From Glaciimonas sp. PAMC28666 (lineage in GTDB: Bacteria > Pseudomonadota > Gammaproteobacteria > Burkholderiales > Burkholderiaceae_D): 64,000 nt of DNA. Below the pieces are notes generated by a model that saw only the letters and a list, made by a program, of their open reading frames with translations, made no database searches and was not told the origin of the DNA. The DNA lies in NCBI RefSeq assembly GCF_016917355.1, contig NZ_CP070304.1:3286001-3350000 (forward strand). The letters run 5' to 3'. The position numbers and the translations under genes were made by a program. Below are positions 46,885 through 55,425 of this stretch, piece after piece (position 1 is the stretch's first letter; each line of letters starts with the position of its first letter).

Positions 46885-47517
46885 ATGATAAAAATATTGG
46901 TAGTCGATGACCACGCCGTTGTTCGCGCAGGCGTCCATTACTTTATTGCCGATATTCCAAATATGGAGATTGGCGGCGAAGCGGCCAGCGCTGAAGAAGC
47001 GATCCGCATGGTACGCGCGCAGGACTGGGATATTGTGCTGCTGGATATCGCGATGCCGGACAAGAGCGGGGTTGAGGTGCTTAAACAAATCAAGCGTGAA
47101 AAACCTAAACTGCCCGTATTGATATTAAGTATGCACCCTGAGAGTCGCTATGCGGTGCAGGTTCTTCGTAGTGGCGCTAATGGCTATGTGCAGAAGGAAG
47201 CCCTTGCCACGGAACTGGTCAAGGCGATCAATACCATATTGGATGGCCATAAATATATTAGTTACGGGGTAGCGGAATTATTGACTGCGGACCCCGATAC
47301 GGATGATCAAAAGCCTTTGCATGAGTTGCTGTCTGAGCGAGAATATGAAATTTTTTATAAGTTGAGTCAAGGCGAAGGCGTTACAAAAATCGCCGACGAA
47401 TTGTGCCTTAGTGTGAAAACTGTCAGTACGTACCGTACCCGCGTCTTGCAAAAAATGAGCATGACGAATAATGCCGACATTATTTATTACGCGATTAAAA
47501 ATAATTTGATTGATTGA
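46885..47517 (+). CDS. NarL/FixJ-family response regulator
   Basis: A 210-residue two-domain regulator. The receiver has the acidic pair in VVDDH, the phosphoacceptor Asp54 in VLLDIAMPD and Lys104 (QKEA). The C-terminal LuxR-type helix-turn-helix (about 150-195) reads LSEREYEIFYKLSQGEGVTK and LSVKTVSTYRTRVL. The ATG at 46885 gives the standard MIKILVVDDH start; the frame is open upstream to 46819. The natural partner is the HisKA_3 sensor kinase 900 bp downstream. The targets may be the surrounding stress genes, which is inference. Confidence 0.94.
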   Translation: MIKILVVDDHAVVRAGVHYFIADIPNMEIGGEAASAEEAIRMVRAQDWDIVLLDIAMPDKSGVEVLKQIKREKPKLPVLILSMHPESRYAVQVLRSGANGYVQKEALATELVKAINTILDGHKYISYGVAELLTADPDTDDQKPLHELLSEREYEIFYKLSQGEGVTKIADELCLSVKTVSTYRTRVLQKMSMTNNADIIYYAIKNNLID

Positions 47518-47676
47518 CCGATGACCGTCAATACTGGTTTCCCGCTAACGGGGTGACGAAGCGGTTGCCGGATCTGGCATCCTGTTAGGAGTGGTTAAAA
47601 TTTCTTTGTCTATTTGGAAAAAAGCGACGTTATGCATAAAATTGCTACGAACACTGCTGAGATTAATTAAATATTC

Positions 47677-48099
47677 ATGAAAAAAACTGTCACTTCTGAA
47701 TCGAAAAAAATGCAGTCAGGACCGCTGCGTATTTTTTTGGTGGAAGACTCCACTGATGTACGGGATTGGATTATTGAAACCGTCAACGGTATTCAAGGGG
47801 TGACGCTGGCTGGATTTTCGGAAGAAGAAAATGATGCGCTCGAAAAAATTGACGCTGAGAGTTTCGATATTTTGATTCTTGATATTGAGTTGAAGCAAGG
47901 CAACGGAATGAATTTGCTTAAAACCCTCGCCAAGTCTAACAAGTACATCGACAATCTTAAAATAATTTTCAGTAACAACGTGAGTCAGGTTTATCGGCGG
48001 GCTGGAGAACAATACGGGGTACGTTTCTTTTTCGATAAAACCTCCGAATTCACCAAGCTACGAACCTTACTCGAAGAATTAGGTTCTCACATACATTAA
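47677..48099 (+). CDS. Stand-alone receiver-domain protein
   Basis: A 140-residue response regulator with only a receiver: acidic Glu23-Asp24 (VEDS), phosphoacceptor Asp69 (ILILDIEL), Ser99 and Lys121 (DKTSEF). There is no output domain; about 17 residues precede the receiver. Such proteins act as phosphate sinks, relay intermediates or protein-interaction switches. It lies between the NarL regulator and the sensor kinase in the same direction, so it is probably part of that system. Confidence 0.9.
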   Translation: MKKTVTSESKKMQSGPLRIFLVEDSTDVRDWIIETVNGIQGVTLAGFSEEENDALEKIDAESFDILILDIELKQGNGMNLLKTLAKSNKYIDNLKIIFSNNVSQVYRRAGEQYGVRFFFDKTSEFTKLRTLLEELGSHIH

Positions 48100-48397
48100 C
48101 TTGTTTGGCCTATTTTTCTGCCCTGGGTGCAAATGAAACCCAGCGTGGTTGACGTTTCATAGTCAATAGACGTGCTGCTACTTTCAGTATCTCTCCTGCG
48201 TCATCGTTAAAAAACGCCATTACTATCTTATTAAAAAAAGCACACAGAACATCTTCCTCAAGAGGGGCGTTGATAATCCGCGCAAGAGTCGAACTATTTT
48301 CATGGCTTTGATGATACTGTCTACACCGACATGAAGCGCCCGACTTCATAAACGGTTTTGTCTGGGATTGCAATCGGGTGTGCGAGAGGCGCGATAT

Positions 48398-50491
48398 ATG
48401 AATAAAAAAACGATGCCTGAGGCAAATCAACCAACCGAGGACCATCCACATTATCAATACCTGCTCAAAAGCCGTGCTCTTGAGCGGTTCGCGCTGTCTG
48501 GCATTTACGTATCTCGGACGGTAGCCACCGCTGTCGCACTGGCATTAGTGGTTATGCTGACCGCAGGTCTGGCTTGGGTCTGCGCTCTGTACGGCGTCAA
48601 GGGCCAAGGAGTGTTATTCGATTTAAGTAATCTTCACCCGAATGTTGTCCTTGGGTTCCTCATCAGCGGTGCAAGTCTTTTGTTGCGGTGTTCCCGGTTC
48701 GCGGGCAGGTCAGCCGTTAAATTTCTGGCACAGGGGCTTGCCGTCGTGACGTTAGTGCCCGCCACCCTTGTGCTAGCCCAGCAAGTGTTTGGGGCTTTTG
48801 GCGAATTCAATCAATATATGCTGCTCGTGCCGTGGACAGCGATGCCTGGTGTTGCAGGATTGCACCCGTTCGCCGCGGTTGGCTTTATCGTTTCTGGCTT
48901 ATCTCTGCTGGTACTTGACTATAAGACGCAGCGACAGCACTATCCGGCCGAATATTTGGCCAGTACGTTAATTTTTTTTAGTGCAATCCCACTGTTCGGA
49001 TATCTATATCACGTCGATGTATTGACCCATATGGTCTATGAAAGAGACGTTCCGCTAGCCGCAGCTCTCTGTTTTTTGTTGGTTGGAATAGCCTTGTTGA
49101 TGTCTCGTCCGCGCCATTTATTGATGGCAATTATCACGCGCCATGCGCCTGGTGGACAAATGCTGCGGCGGTCGTTGCCGCAGATGTTGATTCTATTAAC
49201 GGTGTTGAATTGGTGTGCAGACTGGGGCGCGCGCGAAGGCGTGTATGACTACAATTTGGTGCCGCCTTTATTGACCTTGATCGGTGGTGGATTGTTCTTG
49301 TTTATTTTTTGGCGGACGGCGGGAAAGGTTGATCGGGAATATAGCGCGCGTTTGGAAAGCGCTGCCGAATTGGCCGAAGCAAGCGCGCTATTGATCGCCG
49401 TGAGTGACAACACCAATGATCCGATTTTTGTTAAAAATCGCACTGGAAATTTAATTTTTGCAAATCCTGCGTGTTTACGTCAATTCGGAATGAGTTGGAG
49501 TGAAGCTAAACTGCGGCGTAGTCGCGATCTGTTTTTACGTCAGGAAGATGCGGATCGTATCGACCACGATGACGTCGGTATTATGGAGGCGGGCGTTTCC
49601 CAGACTATTGAGCAAACGATCCTGCTTAAGAGCGGGGTGGTGACATTTCAAGTCACCAAAGCGCCATGGTCCGACTCTCAGGGAAAAATCATGGGAGTTG
49701 TCGGAATCGCGACCGACATAACAGAGCGCAAGCATGCCGAAGATTCCCTGAGGCGGCGTGAGCTGGAACTGGAGCGCACCATTTTTCAGCGGACCGCATT
49801 GTTGCGCGACTTAACAAATCATATTGAAGATGTCCGGGAAGAGGAAAAGCGCGCCATCGCCCGGGAATTACATGACAACATGGGGGCAGCGTTAACGGCA
49901 CTGAGCATGCATTTGGAGGGGGTGTACAAAGTACTGCCTGACGATGCACTGTGGCAAGAGCGTCAGATCCGTATTCATGACTTGTTACGCTCATTAGTGG
50001 CAACTACTCGGCGTATTCAAACCGGGTTACGCCCAAACATGCTGGATCTCTTCGGATTAAAAGCCGCAATCACCGAGCAATTAGAGGATTTCGGTCAACG
50101 TACCGGGATCATTTGTAAGACCAGTTTGCCAGATGAAAACATTTCAATTGGAAAAAAGACTGAGATTGCAGTCTATCGCATGCTTCAGGAGATATTGAAT
50201 AATGTCGCAAAACATGCGCAAGCTACCAGAGTGACAGTGACACTGGATGTCGATGAAGATCGACTGGCGCTGACGATCTGCGACAACGGCATTGGGATTT
50301 CCCAGGAGCGAATTGAAAATATCAGTACGCACGGGCTGCGGGGGCTAAAAGAGCGGGCGAGTTTCCTGGGTGGACGGGTGTCGTTTAAAGCCGGCCCGAT
50401 CAATGGGGCGGGAACAGGGACCCGCGTTGAAATTGAGGTGCCCCTCGTTTCACAGATAAGTGACCCGAACGACGACTTGCAACCGGCTTAG
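48398..50491 (+). CDS. Multi-pass membrane PAS histidine kinase (HisKA_3 type)
   Basis: A 697-residue sensor kinase. Residues about 30-315 contain seven to eight hydrophobic segments without a large periplasmic loop, resembling an integral-membrane sensory domain. A PAS domain follows (about 335-450, SDNTNDPIFVKNRTGNLIFAN), a coiled linker, then the HisKA_3 dimerisation box with the phospho-His in ARELHDNMGAALTAL and the HATPase_c domain (QEILNNVAKHAQA; DNGIGI; GLRGLKERA). The class partners with NarL-type regulators, as encoded just upstream. ATG 48398 has GAGAGG before it; the frame continues to 48368. The signal is unknown. Confidence 0.93.
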   Translation: MNKKTMPEANQPTEDHPHYQYLLKSRALERFALSGIYVSRTVATAVALALVVMLTAGLAWVCALYGVKGQGVLFDLSNLHPNVVLGFLISGASLLLRCSRFAGRSAVKFLAQGLAVVTLVPATLVLAQQVFGAFGEFNQYMLLVPWTAMPGVAGLHPFAAVGFIVSGLSLLVLDYKTQRQHYPAEYLASTLIFFSAIPLFGYLYHVDVLTHMVYERDVPLAAALCFLLVGIALLMSRPRHLLMAIITRHAPGGQMLRRSLPQMLILLTVLNWCADWGAREGVYDYNLVPPLLTLIGGGLFLFIFWRTAGKVDREYSARLESAAELAEASALLIAVSDNTNDPIFVKNRTGNLIFANPACLRQFGMSWSEAKLRRSRDLFLRQEDADRIDHDDVGIMEAGVSQTIEQTILLKSGVVTFQVTKAPWSDSQGKIMGVVGIATDITERKHAEDSLRRRELELERTIFQRTALLRDLTNHIEDVREEEKRAIARELHDNMGAALTALSMHLEGVYKVLPDDALWQERQIRIHDLLRSLVATTRRIQTGLRPNMLDLFGLKAAITEQLEDFGQRTGIICKTSLPDENISIGKKTEIAVYRMLQEILNNVAKHAQATRVTVTLDVDEDRLALTICDNGIGISQERIENISTHGLRGLKERASFLGGRVSFKAGPINGAGTGTRVEIEVPLVSQISDPNDDLQPA

Positions 50492-50738
50492 ATTGGGCGA
50501 TGCAGGTTCGAAAGACTTCAACATTTCCTACGCGTTTATCAGAGATTGTCTGATGGATTTTATTGGTACCTCAAACTAACCTACGTCTACATTGAGGTGC
50601 TTGATGGCAAGCCGCGATAACCCTTGCTGTTAGCCTCGTGTGTGCAACGAAGCCAGGTTTTATTCCGCAGCATCGCCAGATTCGGTTTGGCTTAGCTGGT
50701 TTCGCCCAGTGTCTTTTTTATCCCTTAGGAGCTGAAAA

Positions 50739-50924
50739 ATGAACAAAGACCAAGTCAAAGGTAGCGTGAAAGAAACTGCAGGAAAAATTCAGGAAAAAAC
50801 TGGCAAAATGGTCGGCAGCACAAGCCAACAAGCCAAAGGCTTGGAAAAACAGGTATCCGGCAAAGCACAGAAAAGCGTCGGTGACGTTAAAGAATCGGTG
50901 AAAGACGCCCAAAAAGGACGTTAA
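50739..50924 (+). CDS. Second CsbD-family protein
   Basis: A 61-residue Lys/Gly/Gln-rich hydrophilic protein (MNKDQVKGSVKETAGKIQEKTGKMVGS) with the CsbD pattern of two similar halves. It is shorter than the one at 45935 and lacks its tryptophans. TTAGGAG precedes the ATG. A terminator follows, which it shares with the convergent usp gene. Confidence 0.9.
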   Translation: MNKDQVKGSVKETAGKIQEKTGKMVGSTSQQAKGLEKQVSGKAQKSVGDVKESVKDAQKGR

Positions 50925-50996
50925 TTTGTGATCTCAGGTTGCGATTGACAGTGCTAATAAGTCGCAACCGGATCATAAGCATCAAGAGCAGCACGG

Positions 50997-51023
50997 AAGC
51001 CCGTCTTTACGATGGGCTTTTTT
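50997..51023. terminator. Terminator between csbD-like gene and usp
   Basis: AAGCCCGTC-TTTAC-GATGGGCTT with one G-T pair, followed by TTTT on the plus strand. The opposite strand shows no comparable U run, so it mainly serves the plus strand. Confidence 0.75.
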
Positions 51024-51031
51024 GCGTTTGG

Positions 51032-51463
51032 TCAGCAGTCTGAAGCCACCAGAATGCTGCAAGGGATCTTTTCTACCAAAAGGCTATCGGTAGAACCACG
51101 CCACCAGCGTAAAGCCATCGGTTTCTTGCGCGAGTGGGCAATGATGACCAAATCAATGCCGAGTTGATTCACCAGGTCGCCAATAACGTTAATTGGCTCG
51201 CCGCTTTCGAAGTGTGTGATGACATTCAATCCGACATCGGTGAGCATCTTGTGGCCTTTGGTGAGTTCTTGTTCCAACAGCGCCTTTTCTGACGTAATGG
51301 CTGATTCTGCGACGAATTCTCCGGCCATCAGGTAAGTGGCTAGATTGATAACGCCAAGTAGATGCACTTCAACTTCAGCGCCGGGAGCTAGGCGTATGCA
51401 TGCATGTAGCGCACAGCGACTTTCAGGTGTGCCGTTGTAGGCGATAAGAATTTTTCGGTACAT
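51032..51463 (-). CDS. Universal stress protein, UspA family
   Basis: A 143-residue single-domain Usp. It begins MYRKILIAYNGTPES and ends with HSRKKPMALRWWRGSTDSLL and VEKIPCSILV. The ATP-binding signature G-x2-G-x9-G-S/T is incomplete (KKPMALRWWRGST), so nucleotide binding is uncertain. GGAGGG precedes the ATG. Usp proteins respond to starvation, oxidative and envelope stress, in line with the neighbours. Confidence 0.93.
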   Translation of the reverse strand: MYRKILIAYNGTPESRCALHACIRLAPGAEVEVHLLGVINLATYLMAGEFVAESAITSEKALLEQELTKGHKMLTDVGLNVITHFESGEPINVIGDLVNQLGIDLVIIAHSRKKPMALRWWRGSTDSLLVEKIPCSILVASDC

Positions 51464-51834
51464 ATGCCCTCCGTAGTGGTTGATACTTAACGATTTCGTC
51501 TGTGTTTCCTGATGGTTTCTTTATCATAGCGCAGACTGGGAATAGCCACCAGATGCATAGTGTCTCTGCTTGTGTTGTCCCGTTTGGTTTAATTCTGCGC
51601 AGCTTCTATTGCTTTGGTCAAGGATCTCAAAGTAGACTGTTTGATATAGGCGCTAAGCAGGATCTTAGAATGATTCAAAGGGAAGCTATGCCGGGAAATT
51701 AAAGGAATCGGATGACCGGATGCGGACCGATTTTTTGCGTCCATTTTTTGTCATTCACTATTTTAATTATTGTTAGTAGTGTTGGATCACATCGAATGTT
51801 TCAGGTAGGAACACGAAGAGCGAGGGAATGACTG
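51464..51834. other. Divergent region between usp and the NADH dehydrogenase gene
   Basis: About 370 bp. A/T-rich at 51730-51780 (TTTTAATTATTGTTAG), the likely promoter of the dehydrogenase gene. No gene or clear dyad is seen. Confidence 0.4.
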
Positions 51835-53190
51835 ATGATTAATGAAAATGAGAGTTTGGCGATGGCACAGAGCGCTAACCAAACCGAAGCTATTTCTCAT
51901 GAGGTGGTAATAGTCGGCGGCGGTGCGGGGGGCTTGGAACTGGCCTGCAAACTTGGCCGTAAACTGGGACATGGGCATGTCACATTGGTTGATCGCACTC
52001 TCTACCACATTTGGAAGCCATCCTTGCACGAAGTCGCGGCCGGAACACGCGACATTCATCAGGAAGGTTTGTCATACCAGATGCTGGCGCACGACAATAA
52101 ATTCCGTTTTGTGTATGGTTCCTTGACCGCCCTGGATGCGGCTAACAATACCATCACCGTCGATGCAATTAATGACGAGTCGGGATCGGAAATAGTGCCG
52201 CCACGTCAGATCGTCTTTGGCAGACTGGTAATTGCCATCGGAAGCGTCTCCAATTATTTCGGATTGAACGGAGCGGAGAAAAACACCATTTCGCTCAACT
52301 CAACCGAAGATGCGGAATATTTCCGCAGACGCTTGTTGAAGTTATTAGCCTTGGCCGACCTCAAGAAAGAGTTCTTCCCCGATGCCGGTATTGACATCGT
52401 CATCGTCGGCGGTGGTGCTACAGGCGTTGAACTGGCGGCAGAGTTGCGTGAAGCCAGTGGCGTCTACACCGATTACGATTTTCCGAGATTGCATCCCGAT
52501 AAGGATGTGCGAATTACGATCCTTGAGGGTGCACCGCGGCTTTTGGCACCGCTGCCAGAACGCGTTTCCAACGCCGCGACCAAACTGCTGAGAGATCGGG
52601 ATGTGCGCGTGGTCACGGATTGTCGGGTTGCCAGTATTGCTGAGCAATTCGTCACTGATGCAAACGGTAACGACTACGCCTTCGATCTTTGTGTCTGGTC
52701 GGCAGGGATCAAGGCACCGGATTTATTAAAATCATTGGGATTGCCGGTAACAGGATTGGGCCAGTTGCAGGTTGACGGTGCATTAAAAGTCAAAGACAGC
52801 GTGAATATCTACGCGTTAGGGGATTGCGCGGCCTGCGTCAGGGCCGATGGCAAATTGGTGCCACCACGGGCGCAAGCGGCGCATCAACAAGCAGACTATC
52901 TGCTAGCGTTGTTTGTGCGCGAACATAAGGGGCAGCCGGTAAATCCTGCAACTTACGTGTATACCGACCATGGCTCTCTCGTCTCGTTCGGAAGAAGTAC
53001 GTCGGTGGGAACACTGATGGGGTCACTCTCTAAGCTGGGCTGGTTTGTTGATGGTTTTTTTGCCCGCATGATGTACGCCAGTTTGCATTTGTTGCATTTG
53101 AACGCTCTGCTAGGTCCAGTCCGTACCGGAGTGACGGCTACCGCCAGTAGTTTGATGAAGCATGCCAAACCATCCGTAAAGCTCCATTAA
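51835..53190 (+). CDS. ndh: Type II NADH:quinone oxidoreductase
   Basis: A 451-residue single-subunit, non-proton-pumping NADH dehydrogenase. VVIVGGGAGGLELACKLG binds FAD near the N-terminus, IVIVGGGATGVELAAEL binds NADH near residue 190, and NIYALGDCAA closes the FAD site. The C-terminal amphipathic part (GWFVDGFFARMMYASLHLLHLN) is the monotopic membrane anchor. ATG 51835 follows GAGGG; ATG 51862 would trim nine residues. It gives a way to oxidise NADH without adding proton-motive force, useful in stress. Confidence 0.93.
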   Translation: MINENESLAMAQSANQTEAISHEVVIVGGGAGGLELACKLGRKLGHGHVTLVDRTLYHIWKPSLHEVAAGTRDIHQEGLSYQMLAHDNKFRFVYGSLTALDAANNTITVDAINDESGSEIVPPRQIVFGRLVIAIGSVSNYFGLNGAEKNTISLNSTEDAEYFRRRLLKLLALADLKKEFFPDAGIDIVIVGGGATGVELAAELREASGVYTDYDFPRLHPDKDVRITILEGAPRLLAPLPERVSNAATKLLRDRDVRVVTDCRVASIAEQFVTDANGNDYAFDLCVWSAGIKAPDLLKSLGLPVTGLGQLQVDGALKVKDSVNIYALGDCAACVRADGKLVPPRAQAAHQQADYLLALFVREHKGQPVNPATYVYTDHGSLVSFGRSTSVGTLMGSLSKLGWFVDGFFARMMYASLHLLHLNALLGPVRTGVTATASSLMKHAKPSVKLH

Positions 53191-53196
53191 ATGGAA

Positions 53197-53232
53197 CAAC
53201 GCCGTATTCCGTTTGCACGTTGTACGGCGTTG
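53197..53232 (+). terminator. Hairpin after ndh
   Basis: A perfect 10-bp stem CAACGCCGTA / TACGGCGTTG with a 16-base loop, seven bases past the ndh stop. There is no T run, so it may act through rho or as a stabiliser. Confidence 0.5.
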
Positions 53233-53354
53233 ATGTTTGGCGGGCTTTGCTCGACAGCTTCCAAGCTTAAGCCCCACTAGCATAATCAGCTAGTCAGAGG
53301 CGACAAATGGTGGATGAAGCCACGGCGCGAATATGGGCCGAAACGGTCTACGGT

Positions 53355-53570
53355 TTATTTTCCGACCTGGTTACCAACAACGCCGCCCACCGCAGCACCA
53401 CCAACTGTACCTAGCGCACTACCACCAGTCAGCACCGCGCCGGCCACGCCACCCACGCCCGCACCGACGGCGGTATCGGCCCCTCGACTTGACATGCCGC
53501 CGCATCCGCTGAGTGATACCACTAACGCTAAAGCAACTGTCCCGGCAAAAATGTTGTGTACGGTTTTCAT
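53355..53570 (-). CDS. Glycine-zipper outer-membrane lipoprotein
   Basis: A 71-residue lipoprotein with lipobox LSGC (Cys at about 23), then a glycine-zipper domain (GAGVGGVAGAVLTGG and GTVGGAAVGGVVGNQVG) able to form two packed membrane helices. It resembles the YmgG/SlyB/OsmB-type zipper proteins that appear under osmotic and envelope stress. AAAGGA precedes the ATG. Confidence 0.88.
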   Translation of the reverse strand: MKTVHNIFAGTVALALVVSLSGCGGMSSRGADTAVGAGVGGVAGAVLTGGSALGTVGGAAVGGVVGNQVGK

Positions 53571-54004
53571 AATGCGTCCTTTAGGGAAAAAGTCGGGAAG
53601 TTCCCGACGAACAAATTCGCGTAAAGTATTACTAGAATTGTTGTCTTGGAAGAACTACTGCAATCTTATTCTTTACTTTTGGCGACTGCGTGTCCATCGG
53701 AGAAGCACTTGTTGCTCTGTAGGACTTTTCTGTCATGACCGTCTGTTCGGTGGATATGTAGATAAAAAACCATTTAATGTGTTCGGCGCATTAAAAACTT
53801 CAATACGTAACCAATCTCACGTAGGTGTAATAGTCTGTTTCGAAGCGCTGCATCTCGTTTGAAGACTGCTATATTCCATTCAACGCATCGCAAACAAGCA
53901 ACTAAAAAGCAACTTAGAGCTTGAAAAGGATGGTGTTGGAAATATCAGCGTCGCTGAGCTAACCAACGAATGGCACTCTGTTTCGATCCTGAAAGGACTA
54001 TTTT
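53571..54004. other. Divergent region between two glycine-zipper genes
   Basis: About 430 bp without a supported gene; stretches such as 53740-53830 are A/T-rich. Two zipper genes facing away from each other here share this control region. No dyad stands out. Confidence 0.4.
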
Positions 54005-54433
54005 ATGTTAACCAAAAAAGTAATCGTATCCGCGCTGTTTATCGCCGCAGCAACCACTGTTTCAGTTTCTGCGTCGGCTTACGATCAAGGGACCAATCTG
54101 GTGATCGGCGGCGTCGCGGGAGCAGCTATTGGTAGCGTAGTTGGCGGTCGGAACGGCGCGATTTTAGGTGGCGTACTGGGTGCTGCAGTTGGCGCGAGCG
54201 CGCGTAGAAATGATGGCGGGGGCTATTACGATCGCGGTAATGTTGACCGTGGTGGTTATTATCGTCGTCCGGCAGCGTATTACGCGCCGCCGCCAGTGTA
54301 TGTTCGCCCCGAACCAGTCTATTACCGACCTGCACCGCAAGTTTATTATCAGCCGGTACGTGAATATCCACGTCAAGGATATTATCAGGAAGGCTATGCC
54401 CCACGCCATGATCGGGACTATTACGAGCGTTAA
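54005..54433 (+). CDS. Exported glycine-zipper protein with Tyr/Pro/Arg-rich tail
   Basis: A 142-residue protein: a Sec signal peptide ending near SASA, a glycine-zipper segment (IGGVAGAAIGSVVGGRNGAILGGVLGAAVGA, about 33-63), then a low-complexity tail of repeated YY, PP and R (YYAPPPVYVRPEPVYYRPAP). The tail is extracytoplasmic and could bind the cell wall or another surface polymer; function is unknown. AAAGGA precedes the ATG. Confidence 0.88.
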   Translation: MLTKKVIVSALFIAAATTVSVSASAYDQGTNLVIGGVAGAAIGSVVGGRNGAILGGVLGAAVGASARRNDGGGYYDRGNVDRGGYYRRPAAYYAPPPVYVRPEPVYYRPAPQVYYQPVREYPRQGYYQEGYAPRHDRDYYER

Positions 54434-54511
54434 CACGGACCGCCCGCCGAGAAGCAATAAGTATGTTTACGTATTGATGCTGTAACACGTTGCTGGTCGG
54501 GCGGTTAATTG

Positions 54512-54550
54512 AAATGCCGATGTGGGGAACCCCCTACGTCGGCATTTTTT
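54512..54550 (+). terminator. Intrinsic terminator after the zipper gene
   Basis: AAATGCCGA and TCGGCATTT enclose a GGGG/CCCC inner stem; six T follow. Confidence 0.85.
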
Positions 54551-54749
54551 ATATTAAAGAGCGCATCTTGCTATCGATGATATTCGGAGGATACTGAGTT
54601 ATATCATCGTAAAGTACTTAGTCAGGTATTAATAAAGTAGCTATAAGATGCCAATAAGGCATTAGCCAGAAGGTTCGGCACGCTTGTACGAAGAAGTGAA
54701 TGACTTCGCGATATATCAATTTTTCATTGTGATGCATTAGGAGAATCTC

Positions 54750-54971
54750 ATGCCTGAAAGTAAACAGCCATCAAAGCCATCCGCGATCCCAACCAGGGAG
54801 CAAACGGACTCTCCGCGCAAACCATCGGCTCATCGCCAATCTACCTTTGGTCACGCACTGGACGGCAGTCAACAACTGGATATTCTTGAAGAGCAGGTCT
54901 ATGCGAATGCTGAGGCGCCCGGGAAAGACCAGCCGATGGTGCCACCGGATCGCGACGCTATCAAGAAGTGA
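54750..54971 (+). CDS. Small hydrophilic protein of unknown function, 73 aa
   Basis: No family recognised. The strong TAGGAG before ATG 54750 supports translation. The first 35 residues are rich in Pro, Ser, Lys and Arg and look disordered; the second part (HALDGSQQLDILEEQVYANAEAPGKDQ) could form one helix. No signal peptide. Its place at the end of the stress island suggests a stress-related role, which is inference. Confidence 0.65.
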   Translation: MPESKQPSKPSAIPTREQTDSPRKPSAHRQSTFGHALDGSQQLDILEEQVYANAEAPGKDQPMVPPDRDAIKK

Positions 54972-55040
54972 ACGCGCTTGCGGCACGGTACCCGCGCTTT
55001 TGTCTGAGCCAACACCCTGCCCAACGCGCACCGGCTTAAG

Positions 55041-55099
55041 GCAAGTCAGCCCGGGGCACGTCAGCCCGGGGCAAGTCCGTCCGGAGCAAGTCCGCCGGA
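55041..55099. repeat. Four tandem copies of a 15-bp unit
   Basis: GCAAGTCAGCCCGGG, GCACGTCAGCCCGGG, GCAAGTCCGTCCGGA and a final 14-base GCAAGTCCGCCGGA follow one another. The repeat lies 70 bp past the 73-aa gene, in a 450-bp gap that otherwise shows only a TATACT-containing promoter candidate near 55295. A variable-number repeat or a set of binding sites are the possibilities. Confidence 0.85.
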
Positions 55100-55425
55100 G
55101 ATAACATCCATATTGCGCGCGCTTTTGGTGGCGCGCCGCAGAGTCTTTTCCTTCTATCTCGCCTGCAGGCCTATTCATCTGTAGCGAAATCGTCGCGCCA
55201 TTTTTGTCGCGGACAGATCTTATTGGCAGGTATGGCATGCGCGATGGTTTGCATTCCGCTTGCCAGTGCGCCGTTTTTTACGGTTGAATATTGGTATACT
55301 CCAACGTTATGTTTTTGCATTTACTGTGATTGTACGATCGCATCGGGCGGCTTGCCGATTTCCATGAGCGGTTTAACGCCGGATGAATACGGATAGGCTC
55401 CCCTTAGTAAAGTACTACCGAAAAG

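Noticed and set aside
54126-54488. Overlapping frames on both strands of the glycine-zipper gene (97-120 codons)
   Set aside because: They come from the repetitive TAT/CCG composition of the tail. Only the frame at 54005 has a signal peptide, ribosome site and family match.
55026-55110. CRISPR array suggested by the 15-bp repeats
   Set aside because: The units are directly adjacent with no spacers, and no cas gene is in the window.
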